5,468 nt of DNA from Porticoccaceae bacterium (GTDB lineage: Bacteria > Pseudomonadota > Gammaproteobacteria > Pseudomonadales > Porticoccaceae): positions 580 through 6,047 of the forward strand of contig DNBN01000247.1 of NCBI GenBank assembly GCA_003491845.1, in the 5' to 3' direction. The notes below the pieces were generated by a model that worked only from the letters and a program-made list of their open reading frames with translations, was not told the origin of the DNA and did no database searches. Both the position numbers and the translations under genes were made by a program. Numbering within the stretch: the first letter of the stretch is position 1; each line of letters begins with the position of its first letter. Shown piece after piece: positions 1-5,468 of this stretch.

Positions 1-5
1 AGCCC

Positions 6-1466
6 GTGGAAGAGCAAAAAAGACCTTTACCCGCCGATTTTTTCAAAGACTGGAAAGATCGAGAAGCACTAGCAGAAGGAATGATTCCGCTAATTGGTAA
101 ATTGTATCGACAAGACAATATATCGACTTACATGTACGGCAACAGCATGGTTAACAAGTCCGTCACAGATCTAATGCAGTCACATCGCTTTGTCCGACAG
201 GTAGAGCACAATGAAATTTCTGAATTTGATACTTTCCCTATATTAGAGGGTATTTCTAAGATGCAGCTGGGCCCGGCGCATCTTGATCTGGGCAAAATGG
301 TTGTAAAGTTTCAAAATGAGGGTGATGGACAAACGATTGAAGCTTTCTTACGCAAAGAACTGGGCGATATCATCGGTTCTTCGAAAAAGCCACTGCCCCA
401 GCCGCAGGATGTCGTACTTTATGGGTTTGGTCGAATTGGTCGACTAGTGGCCCGTATTTTAGTCGACAAAGCGGGCGGCGGTGATGTCTTGCGTCTGCGA
501 GCTATTGTCATCCGCAAGGGTAAGTTAGACCATGATCTAGAAAAGCGCGCTGCTTTGTTGCGCAGAGACTCTGTGCATGGGCCTTTTAAAGGAACTGTTA
601 GAGTTTTGGAATCTGAAAGTACCCTGGTAGTCAACGGCAACCCCATAAAAGTTATTTATGCCAATTCGCCTGCTGAAATTGACTATACAGAGTATGGTAT
701 CAATAATGCTTTAGTCGTTGATAATACCGGTGTCTGGAAGGATACCCAGGGACTCAGTGGCCATCTGAGGCCCGGTGCTTCTAAGGTCTTGCTGACAGCG
801 CCTGCTGGTGATGATATTCCTAATATTGTCTATGGTGTTAATCATCAACAAATTACTGAAGATCGCCAAATTATTTCGGCAGCATCCTGCACGACCAATG
901 CCATTGTTCCGGTGTTGAAATGTTTGCTCGATGAATTTGGAATTAATAGTGGTCATGTGGAAACGGTTCACGCTTATACCAACGATCAGAATTTAATTGA
1001 TAATTATCACAAGGGAGGTCGCAGAGGCCGGAGTGCTGCGCTAAATATGGTGCTGACCTCAACGGGCGCAGCCAAAGCGGTGTCTAAGGTCATTCCTGAA
1101 CTTAAAGGCAAACTTACAGGTAATGCAATTAGAGTGCCCACACCGAATGTTTCTATGGCTATTCTTAACTTGCAATTGGGTAGAGAAACTAGCGCAGATG
1201 AACTTAATGAGTTTTTGCGCCAAAAAGCACTGCATTCTAGTATGCAACAGCAGATAGGTTACACAGCATCAACCGAGGCGGTATCAACAGATTTTGTTGG
1301 TTCTCGTCAGGCTTGCGTTGTGGATGCTCAGGCGACCATAGTGGATGGTCATAGCTGTGTTCTTTATTGTTGGTATGACAATGAATTTGGTTATAGCTGT
1401 CAGGTAGTTAGGTGTTTGGAAAAATTTGCTGGTGTCGTGTGGCCAACATATCCCAAGGATGCATAG
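6..1466 (+). CDS. gap: Long-form glyceraldehyde-3-phosphate dehydrogenase with N-terminal extension
   Basis: Phosphorylating GAPDH: converts glyceraldehyde 3-phosphate to 1,3-bisphosphoglycerate, or the reverse, with NAD(P) in the cytosol. Residues 1 to about 133 are an extension absent from ordinary GAPDHs of about 335 residues. The Rossmann motif GFGRIGR is at 140-146. The catalytic domain has SCTTN with nucleophile C295, the general-base H322 in VHAYT (27 residues later, as in classical enzymes), R376 in IRVPTPNVS, and WYDNEFGYS at 456-464. The second cysteine of many GAPDHs (SCTTNC) is alanine. The acidic residue that usually binds the NAD ribose after the second strand is missing; this region reads AIVIRKG (166-172), so cofactor preference is uncertain. 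Length (486 aa) and the N-terminal residues DREALAEGMIPLIG match, from memory, the Pseudomonas homologue upstream of nqr. The GTG start is five bases from the window edge and the frame is open upstream, so the start and its RBS cannot be checked. A terminator follows. Confidence 0.93.
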   Translation: MEEQKRPLPADFFKDWKDREALAEGMIPLIGKLYRQDNISTYMYGNSMVNKSVTDLMQSHRFVRQVEHNEISEFDTFPILEGISKMQLGPAHLDLGKMVVKFQNEGDGQTIEAFLRKELGDIIGSSKKPLPQPQDVVLYGFGRIGRLVARILVDKAGGGDVLRLRAIVIRKGKLDHDLEKRAALLRRDSVHGPFKGTVRVLESESTLVVNGNPIKVIYANSPAEIDYTEYGINNALVVDNTGVWKDTQGLSGHLRPGASKVLLTAPAGDDIPNIVYGVNHQQITEDRQIISAASCTTNAIVPVLKCLLDEFGINSGHVETVHAYTNDQNLIDNYHKGGRRGRSAALNMVLTSTGAAKAVSKVIPELKGKLTGNAIRVPTPNVSMAILNLQLGRETSADELNEFLRQKALHSSMQQQIGYTASTEAVSTDFVGSRQACVVDAQATIVDGHSCVLYCWYDNEFGYSCQVVRCLEKFAGVVWPTYPKDA

Positions 1467-1490
1467 TCCGAACCTAAATCGACGCCGTAG

Positions 1491-1516
1491 AAAAGCCCAG
1501 GAAACTGGGTTTTTTT
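1491..1516 (+). terminator. Rho-independent terminator after the GAPDH gene
   Basis: A six-pair stem (1495-1500 with 1505-1510: GCCCAG against CTGGGT, the outermost pair a G-T wobble) closes on a GAAA tetraloop (1501-1504). It is followed by a run of seven T (1510-1516) and preceded by four A (1491-1494), which can lengthen the stem by pairing with the T run. It begins 24 bases after the GAPDH stop codon. This is a textbook intrinsic terminator for the + strand. It should separate GAPDH transcription from nqr, so nqr needs its own promoter. The reverse direction has only four T and is probably weak. Confidence 0.9.
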
Positions 1517-1605
1517 AATTATACGTAGCACGCGTGCGGTGGATCCTAAAATTTAAGTTTGGAAGTTATGTTATACCGATAATTTTATTTGTGCTTTGTC
1601 TATAT

Positions 1606-1634
1606 ATAGGCTGGTATCATGGGCCCTAGCCTAT
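1606..1634. repeat. Inverted repeat abutting the TATAAT of the putative nqr promoter
   Basis: ATAGGCT (1606-1612) and AGCCTAT (1628-1634) are perfect inverted 7-base arms. As RNA the stem could be extended inward by a G-U and a G-C pair (1613-1614 with 1626-1627), leaving an 11-base loop. The repeat ends directly at the first base of the TATAAT and spans the -35/spacer region, the place where a dimeric regulator would act. I do not recognise the sequence as the site of a known regulator. It lies upstream of the predicted transcription start, so a DNA operator is more likely than an RNA hairpin. An arm of this length could occur by chance. Confidence 0.35.
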
Positions 1635-1640
1635 TATAAT
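1611..1640 (+). promoter_or_regulatory. Candidate sigma-70 promoter for nqrABCDEF
   Basis: A perfect -10 hexamer TATAAT lies at 1635-1640. The -35 region is poor: the best match is CTGGTA at 1611-1616, with an 18-base spacer and three of six consensus bases. There is no extended -10 TG. A strong -10 with a weak -35 that overlaps an inverted repeat would fit a promoter depending on an activator or gated by a repressor. The predicted start would be near 1647. Alternatives in the region are weaker: TTGACT at 1656 has no -10 at a fitting distance, and TTGACA at 1754 has only TAGAAA 19 bases later, almost on the nqrA start. Confidence 0.35.
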
Positions 1641-1797
1641 CGCGCCCATATTTCCTTGACTCAGAGTGCCGCTGTGTTGCCGTTTTTTATTGCCGGCGTC
1701 TAGTGGGAAATTGTGATTTTAGGAAGAGCGTCGAGAGGTTCTTGATGCTGTTGTTGACATAAAGCCCTCACAAAAGAATAGAAATTGGTGTTTCTCT

Positions 1798-3138
1798 ATG
1801 ATTAAAGTACGTCGCGGTTTAGATCTTCCGATAGCGGGTATCCCTGATCAAGTTATTGATGATGGACCTATCATTAGTCAGGTTGGACTGGTGGGGTCAG
1901 ATTACCACGGTATGAAACCAACGATGGCAGTAAGAGAAGGCGATGTGGTTAAGTTGGGCCAGTTACTTTTTACCGACAAAAAAAATCCAGCTGCAAGATA
2001 CACTTCGCCCGCCGCGGGTAAGGTTGTCGCTATCAATCGTGGTGAGCGACGAATTTTTCAGTCGATTACGATAGATGTGGATGGTGAAGATTCTGAAACT
2101 TTTCCAACATTCAAAGGCTCTGAGTTATCAGCGTTAGAGCCTCAACAGGTAATCGAGAATTTAATCAACGCAGGTCTATGGGTAGCGTTGCGAACCAGAC
2201 CCTTCTCTAAAGTACCTTTGGCCGATGCCCAGCCTGCTTCTATTTTCGTTACTGCTATGGATACAAATCCTTTGGCGGCCGATCCAACGGTGATCATTGC
2301 TAACCGATCTGAAGATTTTGCTAATGGTTTAACCATTTTGACTCGCTTGACCGAGGGTCCAGTCAATCTATGCGCCGCACCAAAGGTTACTATCCCTGGA
2401 TCAGAAATCGACGGTGTCCGTGAGATTAATTTTAGCGGACCTCATCCTGCAGGATTGGTTGGCACGCACATTCATTACGTTGATCCGGTTAGTGCAACGA
2501 AAACAGTATGGACGATCGGTTATCAAGACGTTATTGCGATTGGACATTTGTTTACCACCGGGAATATAGATACGCAAAGAGTTATCTCTTTGGCAGGTCC
2601 ACAGGTCAATAAACCTCGGTTAGTGTCGACACGCTTAGGCGCAAATATTAATCAGTTAGTGATTGGTGAATTGACGAATGATGACAACAGAGTTATTTCC
2701 GGCTCTGTATTGTCTGGGCGTTGGTCAACAACAGTGTTTGCCTTTCTAGGGCGATACCATAATCAAGTCTCGGTCATTAAAGAAGGGCGTGAACGTCAAC
2801 CGCTACATTACTTGCGGTTGGGTTTTGATAAGCATTCCGCTTTGCCTGCTTTTGCGTCTTCTTTAACTAAAAAGCTTTTCAATATGACCACGAGTACCAA
2901 TGGTAGCGAGAGAGCCATGGTTCCTGTTGGTGGTTATGAAAGAGTTACTGCACTGGATATTTTGCCTATTCAGTTATTGCGCTCACTCATTGTTGGTGAC
3001 ACTCAAATGGCGCAAAACTTGGGTTGCCTAGAATTAGATGAGGATGACGTGGGGCTGTACACCTACGTTTGTGTGGGTAAGCATGAGTACGGCCGTATTC
3101 TACGTGATAATTTGATTAAAATAGAAAAGGAGGGTTAA
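1798..3138 (+). CDS. nqrA: Na+-translocating NADH:quinone reductase subunit A
   Basis: NqrA is the cytoplasmic-side subunit of Na+-NQR, the pump that couples NADH oxidation and ubiquinone reduction to Na+ export. It carries no covalent flavin and contributes to quinone interaction. The N-terminus ([14 protein letters not shown]) is the family's standard start, which fixes the ATG at 1798. Family features follow in order: a biotinyl-like barrel region with [25 protein letters not shown] (in two parts, 61-70 and 71-85), RTRPFSK at 132-138 (in Vibrio cholerae a quinone probe was mapped to the equivalent stretch), [10 protein letters not shown] at 222-231, [21 protein letters not shown] at 235-255, and a C-terminal [15 protein letters not shown] with C425 and [12 protein letters not shown]. 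The length of 446 aa is normal. No good Shine-Dalgarno precedes it; the nearest purine-rich sequence is GGTG at 1787-1790. It is the first gene of the operon and nqrB follows after four bases. Confidence 0.98.
   Translation: MIKVRRGLDLPIAGIPDQVIDDGPIISQVGLVGSDYHGMKPTMAVREGDVVKLGQLLFTDKKNPAARYTSPAAGKVVAINRGERRIFQSITIDVDGEDSETFPTFKGSELSALEPQQVIENLINAGLWVALRTRPFSKVPLADAQPASIFVTAMDTNPLAADPTVIIANRSEDFANGLTILTRLTEGPVNLCAAPKVTIPGSEIDGVREINFSGPHPAGLVGTHIHYVDPVSATKTVWTIGYQDVIAIGHLFTTGNIDTQRVISLAGPQVNKPRLVSTRLGANINQLVIGELTNDDNRVISGSVLSGRWSTTVFAFLGRYHNQVSVIKEGRERQPLHYLRLGFDKHSALPAFASSLTKKLFNMTTSTNGSERAMVPVGGYERVTALDILPIQLLRSLIVGDTQMAQNLGCLELDEDDVGLYTYVCVGKHEYGRILRDNLIKIEKEG
3129..3133 (+). promoter_or_regulatory. 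Shine-Dalgarno that fixes the TTG start of nqrB
   Basis: GGAGG lies inside the last codons of nqrA (Lys-Glu-Gly), nine bases before TTG at 3143. The strong match compensates for the weak TTG codon and supports this start, since the next in-frame ATG is far inside the conserved N-terminal region. Its position within nqrA suggests translational coupling of the two subunits. Confidence 0.85.
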
Positions 3139-3142
3139 GCCC

Positions 3143-4339
3143 TTGTTACGCAAGTTATTTGATAAGTACGAACCGCATTTTCACGAAGGTGGAAAATGGG
3201 ACAAATTTTATGCTTTGTATGAAGCGGTGGATACTGCTTTGTTTAAGCCTGCAGATACTACCAAAAACAGCTCTCATGTCCGCGACAGTATTGATTTAAA
3301 ACGAGTTATGATAACTGTGTGGGTAGCTACATTTCCGGTAATATTTTTTGGCATGTGGAATGTTGGTTTTCAGGCTAATACCATCATGGCTGACATGGGA
3401 ATGGTGTCTCAAGAAGGACTCAGAGGCATGTTTATCGGTCTATTAGCAGGTTATGACGCCGGCAGTATATGGGACAATATTATTCATGGTGCGGCTTATT
3501 TCTTGCCCATCTATATAACTACTTTTGTTGTTGGTATTTTTTGGGAAGTTTTGTTTGCCAGTATTCGCGGACATGAGGTGAACGAAGGTGCTTTTGTTAC
3601 GACTATATTATTCGCCTTGTGTTGTCCTCCCGATTTACCTTTGTGGATGGTCGCATTTGGTATCAGTTTCGGTATTGTTATTGGGAAAGAAGTTTTTGGT
3701 GGTACTGGGAAAAACTTTTTAAATCCAGCCTTAACTGGTCGGGTATTTCTATATTTTGCTTATCCTGCTTACATGAGTGGCGACGCGGTTTGGACCGCAG
3801 TGGACGGATACACTGGCGCAACAATGTTGTCGGTGGCAGCCACAGAAGGTGTTGCTGTTATGGCTCAGGGAGCTTCTTGGCTGCAGTCTTTTGTAGGTAC
3901 AATTCAAGGGTCGATAGGTGAGACATCAACATTGGCGATTTTAATGGGCGGTGCCTTACTGTTAGCGACGAAAATTGCCTCCTGGCGTATCATTACTGGT
4001 GTCCTTGTGGGTTCAGCTCTGTTGGCGAGTCTTTTCAATACTATTGATTCATCAAACCCAATGTTTGCAATGCCTTTCTATTGGCATTGGGTGATTGGTG
4101 GGTTTGCTTTTGGTGCCATCTTTATGGCCACTGATCCTGTATCTGCAGCTATGACCAACAATGGTAAATTTTGGTACGGCATGTTGATCGGGGTTATGGT
4201 TATCTTAATTCGGGTTGTCAATCCAGCTTTTCCTGAAGGCATGATGTTGGCCATCTTATTTGCTAATTTGTTCGCACCTTTAATCGATCATTTTGTGGTT
4301 AATGCAAACATAAAAAGGAGATTAGCTCGTGGCCAGTGA
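3143..4339 (+). CDS. nqrB: Na+-translocating NADH:quinone reductase subunit B
   Basis: NqrB is the large membrane subunit of Na+-NQR. It carries a covalent FMN and riboflavin, holds part of the quinone/inhibitor site and is central to Na+ transport. The start is TTG at 3143. The cytosolic N-terminus ([16 protein letters not shown], then [12 protein letters not shown] at 43-54) is typical. About ten hydrophobic segments follow, for example near 55-74, 117-139, 165-181, 262-277, 282-299, 314-330, 344-359 and 366-381. The FMN attachment motif is TGAT at 224-227 with T227 the acceptor (Thr236 in V. cholerae). By remembered alignment with V. cholerae, the functionally important acids are kept: E135 (E144), E260 (E274), D331 (D346), E365 (E380) and D382 (D397). 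At 398 aa it is shorter than the 415 aa Vibrio protein, mainly in loops. G141 of Vibrio is I132 here and F213 is Y204. It overlaps nqrC by 11 bases. Confidence 0.98.
   Translation: MLRKLFDKYEPHFHEGGKWDKFYALYEAVDTALFKPADTTKNSSHVRDSIDLKRVMITVWVATFPVIFFGMWNVGFQANTIMADMGMVSQEGLRGMFIGLLAGYDAGSIWDNIIHGAAYFLPIYITTFVVGIFWEVLFASIRGHEVNEGAFVTTILFALCCPPDLPLWMVAFGISFGIVIGKEVFGGTGKNFLNPALTGRVFLYFAYPAYMSGDAVWTAVDGYTGATMLSVAATEGVAVMAQGASWLQSFVGTIQGSIGETSTLAILMGGALLLATKIASWRIITGVLVGSALLASLFNTIDSSNPMFAMPFYWHWVIGGFAFGAIFMATDPVSAAMTNNGKFWYGMLIGVMVILIRVVNPAFPEGMMLAILFANLFAPLIDHFVVNANIKRRLARGQ
4315..4320 (+). promoter_or_regulatory. Shine-Dalgarno that fixes the GTG start of nqrC
   Basis: AAGGAG lies within the final codons of nqrB (Lys-Arg-Arg region), eight bases before GTG at 4329. 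There is no ATG nearby, so this element supports the GTG start and the 11-base overlap of nqrB and nqrC, an arrangement that favours translational coupling. Confidence 0.85.
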
Positions 4340-5096
4340 ATCTGTTCAAAAAACACTTAGCGTAGCTCTTATTTTGTGTGTTGTATGTGCTGTTGTTGTG
4401 TCCAGTGCCGCGGTAATTTTGCGACCCACCCAGGAAGAGAATAAATTGCTTGATCTTAAAACTAATATTCTTGCTTCTGCTGGTTTACTTCGGCAAGGTA
4501 TTGATGTTGAAACTCAGTTTGAGCAGATTACGCCTCGTATTGTTGATTTGGAGACGGGTCGTTTTACCGAGTCTATCGATATAGCAACGTTTGATCAACG
4601 CAAGTCATCAAAAGATCCAGCAACTTCCACTGCCCTAAGCCCAGGCAATGATCCGGCGAAAATTAAGCGTCGCGAGAACTATGCAACGGTCTATATTGTC
4701 TCTGGAGATTCTGGTTTAGAAAAGATTATATTGCCAATCAAAGGCTATGGTCTCTGGTCAACGCTATATGGTTTTTTGGCGTTAGAAGCAGATTTAAAAA
4801 CCGTTGCAGGCATAGGCTTTTATGAGCATGCAGAGACTCCTGGACTGGGGGGTGAAATTGATAATCCCAAGTGGAAAGCTAGTTGGATTGGTAAGCAAGC
4901 ATATAACGAGGGCGAAATCGCTATTAGTGTCATTAAAGGCAAAGCAGATTTAAGTCGTCCTGAAGGCGCCTACCAAATTGATGGGTTGGCCGGTGCCACT
5001 CTGACCACCAGAGGGGTTCATAATCTAGTGCAATATTGGCTGGGCGAAGAGGGTTTTGCGCCACTTATCGGTTACTTGAAATCAGGAGATGCATAA
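4329..5096 (+). CDS. nqrC: Na+-translocating NADH:quinone reductase subunit C (covalent FMN)
   Basis: NqrC is a membrane-anchored Na+-NQR subunit with a periplasmic FMN-binding domain that relays electrons within the complex. One transmembrane helix is visible near residues 9-31 ([20 protein letters not shown]). The rest is soluble: RLVD-like region [11 protein letters not shown] at 69-79, FDQRKSSKD at 88-96, [19 protein letters not shown] at 135-153, the FMN-domain signature [12 protein letters not shown] at 165-176, and the flavinylation motif DGLAGATLT at 218-226. T224 is the FMN acceptor (Thr225 in V. cholerae), modified by the flavin transferase ApbE. The residue three before this threonine is Ala, where Vibrio has Ser. 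The length of 255 aa is normal (257 in V. cholerae). The GTG start is supported by AAGGAG eight bases upstream. nqrD begins one base after the stop codon. Confidence 0.97.
   Translation: MASESVQKTLSVALILCVVCAVVVSSAAVILRPTQEENKLLDLKTNILASAGLLRQGIDVETQFEQITPRIVDLETGRFTESIDIATFDQRKSSKDPATSTALSPGNDPAKIKRRENYATVYIVSGDSGLEKIILPIKGYGLWSTLYGFLALEADLKTVAGIGFYEHAETPGLGGEIDNPKWKASWIGKQAYNEGEIAISVIKGKADLSRPEGAYQIDGLAGATLTTRGVHNLVQYWLGEEGFAPLIGYLKSGDA
5084..5088 (+). promoter_or_regulatory. Shine-Dalgarno of nqrD
   Basis: AGGAG lies in the last codons of nqrC, nine bases before the nqrD ATG at 5098. The nqrC stop (TAA, 5094-5096) sits between the two, so terminating ribosomes are positioned to restart on nqrD. 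Confidence 0.8.
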
Positions 5097-5097
5097 C

Positions 5098-5468
5098 ATG
5101 GCTAATATCAAAGATACACTCCTTGAACCGATTGTTGTTAACAATCCCATTGCGCTTCAAATTTTGGGAATATGTAGTGCCCTTGCAGTAACATCTAGCA
5201 TGAAAGTTTCATTCGTTATGTGCTTGGCACTAACGGTGGTTTGTGCCTTTTCAAACTTTTTTGTGTCGCTTATTCGTCATCACATTCCCGGAAGCATAAG
5301 AATCATCGTACAGATGATCATCATTGCATCATTAGTAATAGTCGTTGATCAGGTATTAAAGGCTGTGGCTTATGATGTCAGTAAGCAACTATCAGTTTTT
5401 GTTGGATTGATCATTACAAATTGCATCGTCATGGGAAGGGCAGAGGCCTTTGCTATGAAAAATCCACC
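5098..5468 (+). CDS. nqrD: Na+-translocating NADH:quinone reductase subunit D, 3' end cut by window
   Basis: NqrD is a small integral membrane subunit. With NqrE it holds an intramembrane 2Fe-2S centre that passes electrons across the membrane. The first 123 codons are present, plus two bases; the family is about 210 aa, so roughly the last 85-90 residues lie beyond the window. The start ATG is followed by [20 protein letters not shown] in the standard arrangement. Both cluster ligands are visible: C26 in [10 protein letters not shown] and C109 in [16 protein letters not shown], equivalent to C29 and C112 of V. cholerae. [21 protein letters not shown] (52-72) and [20 protein letters not shown] (82-101) are strongly conserved. 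Hydrophobic segments lie near 17-33, 36-58, 68-90 and 98-113. The RnfE paralogue has similar motifs, but the upstream nqrA, nqrB and nqrC make this NqrD. Confidence 0.97.
   Translation, partial: MANIKDTLLEPIVVNNPIALQILGICSALAVTSSMKVSFVMCLALTVVCAFSNFFVSLIRHHIPGSIRIIVQMIIIASLVIVVDQVLKAVAYDVSKQLSVFVGLIITNCIVMGRAEAFAMKNP

Larger units (their letters stand above)
1517..1797 (+). promoter_or_regulatory. Intergenic control region and probable 5' leader of the nqr operon
   Basis: No protein-coding gene is visible in this stretch, which lies between the GAPDH terminator and nqrA. It contains a perfect 10-base palindrome (GCACGCGTGC, 1528-1537), an inverted repeat at 1606-1634, a consensus TATAAT at 1635-1640, three TGCCG copies (1667, 1678, 1691) and a possible five-codon ORF (1745-1762). 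It also has small potential stems: 1650-1655 with 1706-1711 (ATTTCC/GGAAAT), 1668-1671 or 1679-1682 with 1694-1697 (GCCG/CGGC), and AGAAA/TTTCT around the nqrA ribosome-binding region (1780-1784, 1791-1795). If transcription starts just after the TATAAT, the leader is about 150 bases, long enough for RNA-level control. A promoter somewhere here is needed because of the preceding terminator. The individual elements are inferred by eye. Confidence 0.6.

Noticed and set aside
419..646. Antisense open frame of 75 codons inside the GAPDH gene
   Set aside because: It lies wholly opposite a strongly conserved coding region and its product shows no recognisable domain; it is a shadow of the GAPDH codons.
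711..1247. Two further antisense open frames (711-971 and 1059-1247) within the GAPDH gene
   Set aside because: Both are opposite the catalytic domain and lack any recognisable family features. They are explained by the codon structure of the real gene.
1656..1690. TTGACT as a -35 box
   Set aside because: No acceptable -10 lies 16-18 bases downstream; the nearest AT-rich hexamer is at a spacing of 23.
1754..1784. Perfect TTGACA at 1754-1759 as a -35 box with TAGAAA at 1779-1784
   Set aside because: The spacing is 19 bases, the -10 is weak, and transcription would begin only about seven bases before the nqrA ATG. The TTGACA also falls in a TTG-rich stretch where it may be chance.
2142..2366. 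Antisense open frame of 74 codons within nqrA
   Set aside because: It lies opposite conserved nqrA codons, has no recognisable domain and no independent support.
3619..3921. Same-strand open frame of 100 codons within nqrB in another frame
   Set aside because: The product is rich in Trp, Cys and Arg, typical of an out-of-frame reading of a membrane protein gene, while the overlapping nqrB frame is fully conserved there.
1798..5468. Rnf electron-transport complex as an alternative to Na+-NQR
   Set aside because: NqrB, NqrC and NqrD have Rnf paralogues, but the first gene is a clear full-length NqrA, which Rnf lacks, and the order A-B-C-D is that of nqr.
1..5468. A novel defence, mobile or CRISPR-like system
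   Set aside because: No transposase, integrase, phage, toxin-antitoxin or repeat-spacer structure is visible. Apart from the intergenic region and the first five bases, the window is filled by conserved metabolic and respiratory genes.

Overview
The window carries a glyceraldehyde-3-phosphate dehydrogenase (GAPDH) gene with a long N-terminal extension, then a rho-independent terminator and a gene-free stretch of about 330 bases. After that comes the start of the operon for the Na+-translocating NADH:quinone oxidoreductase (Na+-NQR): nqrA, nqrB, nqrC and the first 123 codons of nqrD. All genes are on the + strand. Protein sequences, gene order and the neighbouring long-form GAPDH point to a gammaproteobacterium. 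From memory, a homologous GAPDH lies just upstream of nqrA in Pseudomonas aeruginosa (PA3001 and PA2999). The moderate base composition and the presence of Na+-NQR would suit a marine relative of the Pseudomonadales/Cellvibrionales, but the sequence does not fix a genus.

Layout: 6-1466 GAPDH, probably complete although its start lies at the window edge; 1491-1516 a strong hairpin-plus-T-run terminator; 1517-1797 a putative control region with a consensus TATAAT overlapped by an inverted repeat, and a probable 5' leader; 1798-3138 nqrA; 3143-4339 nqrB (TTG start); 4329-5096 nqrC (GTG start, 11-base overlap with nqrB); 5098 to the window end nqrD, truncated. The nqr genes are tightly packed, each internal start has a good Shine-Dalgarno sequence, and they are surely cotranscribed. 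nqrA itself lacks a clear Shine-Dalgarno.

Together the nqr genes encode most of a membrane complex that oxidises NADH, reduces ubiquinone and exports Na+. Visible here are the NqrA quinone-region motif, the covalent-FMN threonines of NqrB (T227) and NqrC (T224), the conserved acidic residues of NqrB, and both NqrD cysteines of the intramembrane 2Fe-2S centre. NqrE, NqrF and possibly ApbE (the flavin transferase) would be expected downstream. The GAPDH has its own terminator, so its link with nqr is proximity and perhaps shared redox logic, not an obvious shared transcript.

I see no new biological system. The points worth a second look are the extended GAPDH with an altered cofactor loop, the nqr leader and its inverted repeat, and substitutions at NqrB positions linked to quinone and inhibitor binding.
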